From Kitasatospora fiedleri (GTDB taxonomy: Bacteria; Actinomycetota; Actinomycetes; Streptomycetales; Streptomycetaceae), in assembly GCF_948472415.1 (NCBI RefSeq), contig NZ_OX419519.1, positions 6,477,001 to 6,541,000 of the forward strand: a DNA stretch of 64,000 bases, read 5' to 3'. Below the pieces are notes generated by a model. That model was not told where the DNA came from, made no database searches, and worked only from the letters and a program-made list of their open reading frames with translations. The position numbers were made by a program, and so were the translations under genes. The stretch's first letter is position 1, and each line of letters begins with the position of its first letter. Shown here piece after piece: positions 40,420 to 48,558 of the stretch.

Positions 40420-40428
40420 GTCCGGTCC

Positions 40429-40571
40429 GGTCGATCTTGCCGGGCGCGCGACGCCGGATCATCCCGGCTGGAAGCACCGGCGAAACACCCGAGTACACCC
40501 AGTACGAGGGCGTTCCGCCGGCACTCCCAGCCGGGCGCCCGACGCCGCGCGCCGATCCGACAAGACCGACC
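40429..40571. mobile_element. 143-bp palindromic element sharing the 23-bp loop
   Basis: Imperfect inverted arms of about 55 bp (GGTCGATCTTG... / ...CAAGACCGACC, with GCGCGCG and CCCGGCTGG blocks) enclose a loop at 40488-40510 identical, in reverse, to that of the element at 38941. The stem next to the loop is also alike (CCGGC-AAAC... / GTTCC-GCCGG). The outer arms are unrelated to the first element. It starts just after the MFS stop. Confidence 0.7.
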
Positions 40572-40677
40572 GGACAGGGCCCAGCCGCCGGACGCCACGG
40601 GCCCCCGCCGGAACTCCCTCCCCCCGCAGCGATGAGTTCCGGCGGCGGGTCCCGTCCCACCTGGTATGACGCGCACC

Positions 40678-40785
40678 ATGACCACTATCGCCACCACCGG
40701 TTCCGGTTCCGGTCCCGGACCCGGACCGCTCCGGAGCGCCGGGACACCGGGCCCGACCCGCCACGTCCGCCGGGGGGCCCGATGA
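40678..40785 (+). CDS. Possible 35-aa leader peptide
   Basis: ATG ACC ACT ATC GCC starts MTTIATTGSGSGPGPGPLRS, ending at TGA that overlaps the next ATG as ATGA. No RBS is evident and the composition is low-complexity, so only the coupling geometry supports it. Confidence 0.2.
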   Translation: MTTIATTGSGSGPGPGPLRSAGTPGPTRHVRRGAR

Positions 40786-41642
40786 GCACCGTCGAGGTCA
40801 ACGGAACCGTCCTGGGGACCGAGTCCTTCGGCGCCCGGGACGCGCCGCTCCTGCTGCTCGCGGGCGGGCCGACGATGCTCTCCTGGCCCGACGCGCTGTG
40901 CGAGCGCCTCGCGGCCGGCGGGCGCCGGGTGGTGCGCTACGACCTGCGCGACAGCGGGGAGTCGGCGACGGCGGACCCGCAGGCGCCCGCCTACACCCTG
41001 CGCACCCTGGCCGCCGACGCGGCGGCCCTGGCGGGCGTGCTCGGCGGGGGCCGCGCCCACCTCGCGGGCATCGGGGTCGGCGGGATGGTCGCGCAGGTCG
41101 CCGCCCTGGACCACCCGGACGCGTTCGCGGCCCTCACCCTGGTCGGCACCCGCCCGGTCGCCCCCGGCCCGCCCGACCCGGACCTGCCCGACCACGACGG
41201 GCCCACCATGGCGCGGCTGTTCGCCGCCCCGATGCCCGACTGGACCGACCGCGCGGCCGTCGCCCGGTTCGCCGCGGCCGGTGCGGAGGTCCTGGGCGAC
41301 GACCCGGCCGCCGCGCGGACCACCGCCGCCCGGATCTGGGACCGCGCCCCCGCGACCACGGCCCCCGTCCAACTGGCCAACCACCTGGGCGCGGTCTTCG
41401 CCCGCCTCGACTGCACCCCCCGCTGGCGCGAACGCCTCCCCGCCCTGGCCCTGCCCGCTCTGGTCGTCCACGGCCGCCGCGACCGCTTCTTCCCGCTCGG
41501 CAACGGCGAGGCGCTGGCCCGCGAGATCCCCGGCGCCCGCCTCCTCGTCCTCGACCGGGCCGCCACCGCGCTCCCCGCCACGGCCGCCGCCGAGGTCGCC
41601 GCGGCCGTGCTCGCCCTCGACCGCCGGGCCCCGACCGACTGA
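40782..41642 (+). CDS. Alpha/beta-hydrolase fold protein lacking catalytic Ser and His
   Basis: 286 residues. Fold landmarks are clear: LLLLAGGPTMLSWPDAL (oxyanion strand), RRVVRYDLRDSGESAT, nucleophile elbow region AHLAGIGVGGMVAQVAAL, VGTRPVAPGPPDPDLP, acid strand LPALVVHGRRDRFFPLG. The elbow, usually GxSxGG, reads GIGVGG, so the nucleophile is Gly. The usual final GxGH is DRAATALPA, so the His is missing too. Closest in pattern to the DhaA/aclacinomycin-methylesterase-like group. Probably binds rather than hydrolyses a ligand. Confidence 0.8.
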   Translation: MSTVEVNGTVLGTESFGARDAPLLLLAGGPTMLSWPDALCERLAAGGRRVVRYDLRDSGESATADPQAPAYTLRTLAADAAALAGVLGGGRAHLAGIGVGGMVAQVAALDHPDAFAALTLVGTRPVAPGPPDPDLPDHDGPTMARLFAAPMPDWTDRAAVARFAAAGAEVLGDDPAAARTTAARIWDRAPATTAPVQLANHLGAVFARLDCTPRWRERLPALALPALVVHGRRDRFFPLGNGEALAREIPGARLLVLDRAATALPATAAAEVAAAVLALDRRAPTD

Positions 41643-41652
41643 GCCCGACGGC

Positions 41653-41725
41653 CGGTTCAGCCGGTCGATTCAGTCGGTCGGTTCAGTCGGTCGGCCCGGT
41701 CAGCCTGCTCAGTCGGTCGGCCCGG
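41653..41725. repeat. TCAGTCGGTCGG repeats
   Basis: Three to four imperfect copies between the hydrolase stop and the SGNH gene, encoding the Arg/Asp/Pro-rich end of the latter (QADRADRLNRPTEST). Confidence 0.65.
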
Positions 41726-42889
41726 TGCGCGCGGGGAGTGGAACGGGCCGCCGGGGGCGAAGGCGTGGGCGGCGAAGCGCTCGCCCATGCGGCGGTAGGC
41801 GGCGGGGGAGGGGTGCAGTCCGTCGGGGAGGTCGTCGGTGTCGGCCGGGCCGAGCAGCTCGCGTCCGTCGAGGTGGTGCAGGTGGGGGTCGTGCGCCTGC
41901 CGGAGGGCCACGATCCTGGCCAGTTCGTCGCGGACCACCTGGAGCGAGAGCGCCCCGCGCTCCAGCTCGGCCGGGTTGCCCAGGGCGGTGATCCGCCCGT
42001 CCGGGCCCACCGAGGTCGGGCCGGGGCGGGTGTCGAGGGCGGGGCAGCTCACCGGGGAGACCACCAGCAGCGGGGTGTCCGGGTGTCCGTCCCGGATGGT
42101 GTCCAGGAAGCCGTGCACCGCCGGGCTGAAGGTCCGCAGCCGGAAGGCGGCCAGGCCCACGATGTTGATGCCCGTCTTGAGGCTGATCAGGTCGGCGGGC
42201 AGGTCGCGGATCGTCCGGGCGACGTAGGGGTCCAGCAGGTCGTTGCCCGGCTGGCTGAGGTTGGTCACCTCCACGCCCCCGAGCCTGGCCGCCACCACCG
42301 GCCAGGTGCCGGTGGGCCCGTCGGCGCCGGGGCAGTGGCTGATCGAGCTGCCGTGGTGCACCCAGCGGGGCCGGCCGTCGGGCAGCGGGGCCAGGACCTC
42401 GCCGTCGGCGCGGAGCGCCACCAGCTCGGTGGGGGTCTGCTGCGGCAGCCAGAGTTCGACCCGCTTCATCCCGGCCGGCAGCCCGGCGAAGCGCACCGTC
42501 CCCGGCTTCCCCGGCGCCAGCTGCTGCTCCTCCCCGGGCCCCGCCATCCGCAGTACGTGGCCCAGTGGCGCCCGTCGGCGGTCGACCAGGGCGCCGTCCA
42601 CCGTCAGTTCCAGCATCCCGGGCGGCTGCGGCTCGGGCGCGCCGTCGAGCTGCCCCGTGGAGGTGAGCACCTCGAGTTCCAGCACCCGCGCGTCGGTGCG
42701 GAACACCAGCCGCACCCCCGAGGGCAGCAGGGTGCCGCCGTAGACCGACCGGTCCGGGTACTGCTCCTTGGTCCAGGCGGGCAGCCGGCGCGGCATCACC
42801 CCCGCCGGCGTCCGCTCCAGGTCCAGCGCACCGCGCACCTCCACCGGCCCGCCCACCAGCGGATACTCCCGGATGGCCACCACTGTCAT
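41657..42889 (-). CDS. SGNH/GDSL hydrolase with N-terminal beta domain
   Basis: 410 residues. The N-terminal about 170 residues are a beta-rich domain (PVEVRGALDLERTPAGVMPRRLP, VRLVFRTDARVLELEVLTSTG) common to a Streptomyces group of two-domain SGNH hydrolases. The catalytic domain has block I WVHHGSSISH (Ser), block II VTNLSQPGND, block III LKTGINIVG (Gly, Asn) and block V LPDGLHPSPAAYRRM (Asp, His). All four SGNH residues are present. No signal peptide, so likely cytoplasmic or acting on an imported ester. Substrate unknown. Confidence 0.85.
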   Translation of the reverse strand: MTVVAIREYPLVGGPVEVRGALDLERTPAGVMPRRLPAWTKEQYPDRSVYGGTLLPSGVRLVFRTDARVLELEVLTSTGQLDGAPEPQPPGMLELTVDGALVDRRRAPLGHVLRMAGPGEEQQLAPGKPGTVRFAGLPAGMKRVELWLPQQTPTELVALRADGEVLAPLPDGRPRWVHHGSSISHCPGADGPTGTWPVVAARLGGVEVTNLSQPGNDLLDPYVARTIRDLPADLISLKTGINIVGLAAFRLRTFSPAVHGFLDTIRDGHPDTPLLVVSPVSCPALDTRPGPTSVGPDGRITALGNPAELERGALSLQVVRDELARIVALRQAHDPHLHHLDGRELLGPADTDDLPDGLHPSPAAYRRMGERFAAHAFAPGGPFHSPRAPGRPTEQADRADRLNRPTESTG

Positions 42890-42994
42890 CGCTCCTCGGC
42901 TCCGGCCCGCTCGACCCGTCCGGCCCGCTCGACCCGTCCGGCCCGCTCGACCGCCCGGCCGGTCCGGCCGGGGCCGGCGGGCTCCTCACCGAAC

Positions 42995-43675
42995 CTACTG
43001 CCCCCGAACCGCCGTGCTCAGTGCCGCCGGGCGCGGGCCGCGCACCAGCTTCTCGGCGACGGCCAGGTTGAGCAGCCAGGAGACCCAGGCACCGGAGGCG
43101 TAGACGGCGGCGGCCGGGAGGGGGGCCGGGGTGAGCAGGAGGAGCCAGAGGCGGAAGGTGACGGCGGTGAACATCAGGGCGTACGAGCGGAGCATCCAGG
43201 CCCGGTGGGCGGCGAGGCGGCGGTGGCGGGCGTGGTGCAGGCCGAGGGCGGTGGTGGTCAGGGTCAGCAGGGCGAGGACGGTGAAGCCGAGCGGCGCGAC
43301 GGGCGGGTGGAGGCCGTGCGGGGCGAGGAGCAGGCCGCCGAGGCCCGTCGCGGCGGCGGCCGCCACGTAGAGGCGGCCGGTCCAGCGGTGCAGGGCGGGG
43401 CGGCGGGCGCGCAGGCCGGGGAGGAACTGGAGCGGGCCCAGGCCGAGGGCGGTGACGCCGCCGCCGATGTGGAGCAGCAGCGGGGTGAGGTGGGCGAGGT
43501 AGACGGCGCGCTGGTCGGCGAGGAAGGTGTCCGGGTCGAGGGTGAAGTAGCGGGCGGAGACGGCGGCGACCAGCAGCGCGAGGGTGGGGACGGCGATCCG
43601 GCCGGCCCGGCGCAGGGCGCGGTACCTCGGTGCGGGGGAGGGGAGTTCGATCGCGGCGGGGCGGTCCGGTGTCAT
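42995..43675 (-). CDS. DUF2306 membrane protein
   Basis: 226 residues, ATG start. Six hydrophobic helices. The core AVYLAHLTPLLLHIGGGVTALGLGPLQFLPGLRARRPALHRWTGRLYVAAA, and LGLHHARHRRLAAHRAWMLRSYALMFTAVTFRLW, match DUF2306, with conserved His residues in the helices that may bind heme or metal. Function unknown. Followed, on the same strand, by the SGNH gene 105 bp on. Confidence 0.85.
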   Translation of the reverse strand: MTPDRPAAIELPSPAPRYRALRRAGRIAVPTLALLVAAVSARYFTLDPDTFLADQRAVYLAHLTPLLLHIGGGVTALGLGPLQFLPGLRARRPALHRWTGRLYVAAAAATGLGGLLLAPHGLHPPVAPLGFTVLALLTLTTTALGLHHARHRRLAAHRAWMLRSYALMFTAVTFRLWLLLLTPAPLPAAAVYASGAWVSWLLNLAVAEKLVRGPRPAALSTAVRGQ

Positions 43676-43897
43676 GCCGGGGACGCTACGGACCGGCCCC
43701 GGCCCGGGGCGTCCCCCGGCGGGGTCGGCCGGACCACCCCAGCGGGGGTAGCGGCCCCGAGCCGTCCCGGAGTCGTCCCGGAGCTAACCCGGAGCTGACC
43801 CGGACAACGCCGGACGCCCGGCCCCGGGCCCGGACCGGTCCGGTAGGTTCGCTGCGCGGACCGGCCGCCGCGCCCCCAGCAGCGAGGATCTCGCACC

Positions 43898-45124
43898 ATG
43901 CCGCCCAGCACCGTCCGAAGACTCCGCCGCCCTTCCCCCGCAAGGGCGTTCGCCCCCACCCCGGCCCGGCTGCGGTCCCTGCTCCCGACCGGCCTTCCGA
44001 CCGGCCTTCCGACCGGCCTCCCGGTCCGGCTCCCTGACCCGCTCGCGGACGCCGCGCCGGCCGCCGTGCTGGGCGTGGCGATGCTCGCCGAACGGCTGGG
44101 CGCCGCCGCCCGCTTCGAGGGCCGGATGCCGTTCGCGCTGGCCCTGACCGCGCTGCTCACCGCCGCCGTCGCGGCCCGCCGCCGGGCCCCGCTGACGGCG
44201 TACCTGGTGGCGACGCTGGCGCTGGCCGTGGAGGCGCAGGCCGCCGCGCCGAGCCCGATCTCGCCGTACGCCAACCTGCTGGGCGCGTACGCGGTGGGCC
44301 GGTACGGGGGCCGGGGCCGGGCGGGGTGGGGGCCGCCGCTGGTGGTGGTCGGGGTCGCCGGGTACTTCACCGGGCAGGACGTCGCCGTGGTGATGCCGGT
44401 GGGCGTGCTGGCGGTGTGGCTCGCGGTGTGGGCGTTCGGCTGGGCGGGTGCCCGTCGGCTGGCCGGGCAGGCGGTCGAACGGCGGCGCGCCCGCGAGGAG
44501 TTGCTCGCCGAGGAGCGGGCCCGGATCGCCCGCGAGGTGCACGACCTGGTGGGCCACTCGCTGAACCTGATGCTGGTGCAGGCGGGCGCGGCCCGCCGGC
44601 TGCTGGAGCGCACCCCCGAGCGCAGCCGCGAACTGCTGCTGGAGGTCGAGCGGACCGGCGGCGACGCGCTCGGCGAACTCGACCGGGTGCTCGGCCTGTT
44701 GCGCGGTACCGCACCCCAACTCCCGGACAGCGCACCGCTCCCCGAGCCCGGCATCGCCGAACTCCCCCACCTGGCCGAGCGGATGGCCCGGGCCGGGCTG
44801 GCCGTGGAGCTGCACCGCGACACCCCGCCGCTGCCCGCGGAACAGGACCGCTGCGCGTACCGGGTGGTCCAGGAGGCGCTGACCAACGCGCTGCGGCACT
44901 CCGGCGCCGGGCGCGCCGTGGTCCGGGTGGTCCGGCGGGGCGGCACCACCGTGGTCGAGGTCGCCGACGACGGCTCCGGGCCGCCGCCCGGCCACCGTCC
45001 CGGTCGCGGACTGACCGGCATCGCCGAGCGCGCCGTCCGCCTGCACGGCACCGCCGAGTGCGGGCCCGGCCCGGACGGCGGTTTCCTGGTCCGGGTCACC
45101 CTGCCCGCGGTGAGCGCGCGGTGA
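43898..45124 (+). CDS. NarL-type sensor histidine kinase
   Basis: 408 residues. The N-terminus has a GLPT repeat, then four or so hydrophobic helices (AAPAAVLGVAMLAERL to VMPVGVLAVWLAVWAFGWAG) with short outer loops. HisKA_3 shows ERARIAREVHDLVGHSLNLMLVQAGAARRLL with phospho-His. HATPase: RVVQEALTNALRHSGAGRAVV, VADDGSGP, GRGLTGIAERAVRLHG. It resembles intramembrane-sensing kinases such as DesK/LiaS types. The stop overlaps the regulator start (GTGA). Confidence 0.92.
   Translation: MPPSTVRRLRRPSPARAFAPTPARLRSLLPTGLPTGLPTGLPVRLPDPLADAAPAAVLGVAMLAERLGAAARFEGRMPFALALTALLTAAVAARRRAPLTAYLVATLALAVEAQAAAPSPISPYANLLGAYAVGRYGGRGRAGWGPPLVVVGVAGYFTGQDVAVVMPVGVLAVWLAVWAFGWAGARRLAGQAVERRRAREELLAEERARIAREVHDLVGHSLNLMLVQAGAARRLLERTPERSRELLLEVERTGGDALGELDRVLGLLRGTAPQLPDSAPLPEPGIAELPHLAERMARAGLAVELHRDTPPLPAEQDRCAYRVVQEALTNALRHSGAGRAVVRVVRRGGTTVVEVADDGSGPPPGHRPGRGLTGIAERAVRLHGTAECGPGPDGGFLVRVTLPAVSAR
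43987..44020. repeat. 12-bp tandem repeat GACCGGCCTTCC
   Basis: About three copies near the 5' end of the kinase gene, encoding GLPTGLPTGLP. Confidence 0.8.
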
Positions 45125-45827
45125 GCGCCCCGGTACCGTCCGGGTGCTGATCGCCGACGACGACCCGCTGCTGCGCGCCGGGCTCGCCGTGGTGCTGGGG
45201 ACCGCCGACCGGATCGAGGTGGTCGGCCGGGCCGAGGACGGGCTGCGGGCCGTCGAGCTCGCCCGCGCGCTGCGCCCCGACGTGGTCCTGATGGACGTCC
45301 GGATGCCCGGCTGCGACGGCGTCGAGGCCACCCGCCGACTGGCCGGGAGCGGCGTCCGGGTGCTGGTGCTGACCACCTTCCACCACGACGCGTCCGTGTG
45401 GGGCGCGCTGCGGGCCGGGGCCGCCGGGTTCCTGCTCAAGCGGGCCTCGCCGGAACGGCTGATCGACGCGGTGCACGCGGTCGCCGCGGGCGAGGCGGTC
45501 CTCGATCCGGCCGTCACCCGCGACCTGCTCGGCCACCTGCTGGCCGCGCCCGCGCCCGTCCCCGCGCCCGGGCCGCCGGTCGACCCGGGCCCGCTGGCGG
45601 CGCTCACCGTCCGCGAGCGCGAGGTGCTGCGGCTGGCCGCCGAGGGGCATCCCAACGAGGAGATCGCCGCGCTGCTGCACCTCGCCGAGTCCACCGTGAA
45701 GACACACGTCAAGCGGGTCCTGGGCAAGCTCGGCGCGCGCGACCGCTCGCAGGCGGTGGCCGCCGCGTACCGGCACGGGCTGATGGGCGCGCAGCCGTAC
45801 CGGCCGGGCGGGCCCGGCGTTCCGTGA
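45121..45827 (+). CDS. NarL/FixJ-family response regulator, one-base shift near 45138
   Basis: The kinase stop overlaps a GTG at 45121 that starts VSAPVP. With one restored G the frame continues VRVLIADDDPLLRAGLAVVLG (235 residues). As read, translation would need GTG 45144. Receiver: ADDDPLLR, phospho-Asp in VVLMDVRMPGCDG, Thr in LVLTTF, Lys in FLLKRASPERL. LuxR-type HTH: LTVREREVLRLAAEGHPNEEIAALLHLAESTVKTHVKRVLGKLGARDRSQAV. Forms a pair with the preceding kinase. Targets unknown. Confidence 0.92.
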
Positions 45828-45885
45828 CACTCCGTCACCGGCGGGGTGCCGGTCGATCGCGCCGGTACGGTCGTACATTGAGCGG

Positions 45886-46854
45886 ATGATCGTGGAGAAC
45901 GGGCCGGGGCCCGCGCGGCCGGAGCGCTACGGGTGGGGCCCGTCCGGGCGGCGGCTCGCCGACCAGGGCCGCTGGGACGAGCTGCTGGAGCGCTTCCGGC
46001 TGGCCCGGGCGCTCGGCGACCCGCTCTCCGGGCCGCTCGGCCACCTGGTCGCCTACGGCGCGCCCGCCGCCCTCGCCGCCCGGCTGTTCGACCCCGACGG
46101 CGGGCCCGGCGCCCCCGCGACCGCCGCCGACCACGACGCCGGACCGCTCTGGGAGGTGCTGGCCACCCGCCACCCCCGGCCCGTCCTGGACGCCCTCCCG
46201 CTGCCGCCCGCGATCCGCCGCCTGGCCGCGCACACCCGCGCCCTGCTCGGCGAGGACCCCGGCGACGACACCCCGGACGAGACCGGGATCCCGTACCGGC
46301 TCCAGCCCTGGGAGGAGGGCGGCTGGGAACGCGACACCCGGGTCCGCGAGTACCTGCCCGGCGGCGGCGCCCGGCGCGCCCTGCACCTGGCCCCGCCCAC
46401 CAGGGAAGGGCTCGCCGTCCTCGAACTCCCCAACCCCGGGGCCAGGTTGACCGGCCTCGCGGCCACCGAGGCGCTCGCCGCCCTGGCCGGCTGGACCACC
46501 GCCGTCTGCGTCCGGGGCCGCGCCGCCGACGCCGCCGCCCAACTCGCCGGCGGCCCCGAGGTCACCGGCGGCCGGCTCCCGTTCGCCGCCCTCTACCCCG
46601 CCCTGGTCCACCTCGCCTCCGCCCGCCCCGACCGCGGCACTGCCCAGGGCCGCCTCGCCGTCTGGCGGCTGCTCACCGCGATGGACGGCGCCACCGCCCC
46701 CTCCCGCCCCCGCGCCGAAGCCCTGGTCGCCCGCCTGCACTGCCTCGCCTGGACCGAGCCCGCCGACGACCTCCGCCACCTCCACCTCGCCCTGGAGGAC
46801 CCCGCCACCGGCCTCGCCTGGGCCCTCTCCGGCACCACCCCCGACCCGGTCTGA
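45886..46854 (+). CDS. Hypothetical protein, 322 aa
   Basis: Soluble, acidic, helical protein. Starts MIVENGPGPARPERYGWGPSGRRLADQGRWDELLERFRLARALGDPLSGPLGHLVAYGAP, then PYRLQPWEEGGWERDTRVREYLPGG and ATEALAALAGWTTAVCVRGRAADAAAQLAG. No known domain is recognised; streptomycete-type composition throughout. It follows the response regulator by 58 bp on the same strand and may share its transcript. Convergent with the dctA-like gene. Confidence 0.7.
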   Translation: MIVENGPGPARPERYGWGPSGRRLADQGRWDELLERFRLARALGDPLSGPLGHLVAYGAPAALAARLFDPDGGPGAPATAADHDAGPLWEVLATRHPRPVLDALPLPPAIRRLAAHTRALLGEDPGDDTPDETGIPYRLQPWEEGGWERDTRVREYLPGGGARRALHLAPPTREGLAVLELPNPGARLTGLAATEALAALAGWTTAVCVRGRAADAAAQLAGGPEVTGGRLPFAALYPALVHLASARPDRGTAQGRLAVWRLLTAMDGATAPSRPRAEALVARLHCLAWTEPADDLRHLHLALEDPATGLAWALSGTTPDPV

Positions 46855-46895
46855 CCGCGCCCGACGGCGCCTGACCGCGTCTGACCGCGTCTGCC

Positions 46896-46911
46896 CGGGC
46901 CTCGGGGCCCG
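46896..46911. terminator. Short hairpin between convergent genes
   Basis: CGGGCC-TCGG-GGCCCG, preceded by two CTGACCGCGT repeats. Weak by length, but well placed. Confidence 0.4.
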
Positions 46912-46924
46912 TCCGTGCTCCGGC

Positions 46925-48322
46925 TCAGGAACCGGTGACGGGCTGCTGCGCGGAGGGGGTCGGCGACTGCGCGGGTAGATCGGTGGGCGCGGGGACGGTG
47001 GTGGGCGCGGGGACGGCGGTGGCGTTCTCGTCGTAGGGGAGCGCGCCGGAGAGGACGGCGGTCAGCCGGGTGCGGTCGAGTTCGCCCGTCCAGTGGCCGA
47101 TCAGGACGGTGGCGACCGCGTTGCCCGCGAAGTTGGTGAGCGCCCGGGCCTCGGACATGAAGCGGTCGATGCCGACGATCAGGCCGACGCCGTCGACGAG
47201 TTCCGGCTTGTGCGACTGCAGGCCGCCGGCCAGCGTGGCCAGGCCCGCGCCGGTCACGCCCGCCGCGCCCTTGGAGGCGAGCACCATGAACAGCAGCAGG
47301 GAGAGCTGTTCGCCCAGCGACATCGGCCGGTCCATCGCCTCCGAGACGAAGATCGACGCCATGGTCAGGTAGATCGCGGTGCCGTCCAGGTTGAAGCTGT
47401 AGCCGGTGGGCACCGTGATGCCGACCACCGGGCGGCTCACCCCGAGGTGCTCCATCTTGGCGATCAGCCGCGGCAGCGCGCTCTCCGAGGAGGACGTCGA
47501 CAGGATCAGCAGGAACTCCCGGCCGAGGTAGCGCAGCAGGGCGAACACGTTCACCCCGGCGGCCAGCCGCAGCAGCAGGCCCAGCACCACGACCACGAAC
47601 AGCACGCAGGTGACGTAGAAACCGATCATGATCACCGCGAGGCTCTTCAGCGCGGCGGTGCCGGTCGCCCCGACCACCGCCGCCATCGCGCCGAACGCGC
47701 CGACCGGCGCCACCCACATGATCATCGACATCACCTTGAACACCAGCTTCTGCAGGTGCTCCACCCCGCGCAGCACCGGCGCCCCGGCCGCGCCCAGCGC
47801 CTGCAGCGCGAACCCGACCAGCAGCGCCACCAGCAGGGTCTGCAGCACCTGGCCCGCGGTCAGCGCCGAGACCAGGGTGGTCGGGATGATCCCGAGCAGG
47901 AAGTCGGTGGTCGACTCCGCGCCCGCCGCGGCCTGCGCGTGGCCCGACGTGGCCAGCGCCGCCGTCAGGTGCAGGCCGCTGCCCGGCTCCAGCAGGTTGC
48001 CCACCAGCAGGCCGATGCCCAGCGCGACCGTCGAGGTCAGCAGGAAGTACCCGAGCGCCAGGCCGCCGACCCGGCCGACCTTCGCCGCCTTGGTCACCGA
48101 GCCCACGCCCAGCACGATCGTGCAGAAGATCACCGGGGAGATCATCATCTTGATCAGGTTGACGAACCCGGTGCCGACCGGCTTCAACTCCACCGCGAAC
48201 CCCGGCGCCGCCAACCCGACCACCACGCCCGCGACCACCGCGGCGATCACCGCCAGGTACAGGTAGTGGGTGCGGTCGGCCCTTCTCGCGCCGGACGGTG
48301 CTCCGTGCTGGGTCGGCTCCAT
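46925..48322 (-). CDS. dctA: DctA-type dicarboxylate/amino acid:cation symporter
   Basis: 465 residues. DAACS family: FVNLIKMMISPVIFCTIVLGVGSV, LSTSSSESALPRLIAKMEHLGVSR (Ser-rich hairpin), VVGITVPTGYSFNLDGTAIYLTMASIFVSEAM (NLDGT substrate region), MVLASKGAAGVTGAGLATLAG, and VDGVGLIVGIDRFMSEARALTNFAGNAVATVLI, which holds the conserved Asp and Arg for C4-dicarboxylates. The C-tail is Pro/Thr/Ala-rich. Imports malate, succinate or fumarate. Divergent from a CitA/DcuS-type kinase pair that probably controls it. Confidence 0.93.
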   Translation of the reverse strand: MEPTQHGAPSGARRADRTHYLYLAVIAAVVAGVVVGLAAPGFAVELKPVGTGFVNLIKMMISPVIFCTIVLGVGSVTKAAKVGRVGGLALGYFLLTSTVALGIGLLVGNLLEPGSGLHLTAALATSGHAQAAAGAESTTDFLLGIIPTTLVSALTAGQVLQTLLVALLVGFALQALGAAGAPVLRGVEHLQKLVFKVMSMIMWVAPVGAFGAMAAVVGATGTAALKSLAVIMIGFYVTCVLFVVVVLGLLLRLAAGVNVFALLRYLGREFLLILSTSSSESALPRLIAKMEHLGVSRPVVGITVPTGYSFNLDGTAIYLTMASIFVSEAMDRPMSLGEQLSLLLFMVLASKGAAGVTGAGLATLAGGLQSHKPELVDGVGLIVGIDRFMSEARALTNFAGNAVATVLIGHWTGELDRTRLTAVLSGALPYDENATAVPAPTTVPAPTDLPAQSPTPSAQQPVTGS

Positions 48323-48558
48323 GCTCGCGGCTCCTTCGCCGTAGGCTCGGTTCACGCCCCGGGGGAGGGCGCCCGGCCCGTGGGTGGCGGGCCGCGCACG
48401 ACTATCCGGCCGGGCCGCGACCGGAGCACGCTTGCGGTCATACTGTTCACGCCGCCGCTGCCGCTGCCGTCGCCCCCCGCCGCCGCTGCCGCCCCCGCCG
48501 CTACCGCCGTCCGCGCACGGCCTTCGGTGCACCGGCCCCGGCGTGCACACTGGTCGGC

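Noticed and set aside
38969..40660. Small ORFs containing PEYTQYEG in both palindromic elements
   Set aside because: The peptide is just the translation of the shared 23-bp loop; no RBS or common start, so they are artefacts of the repeat.
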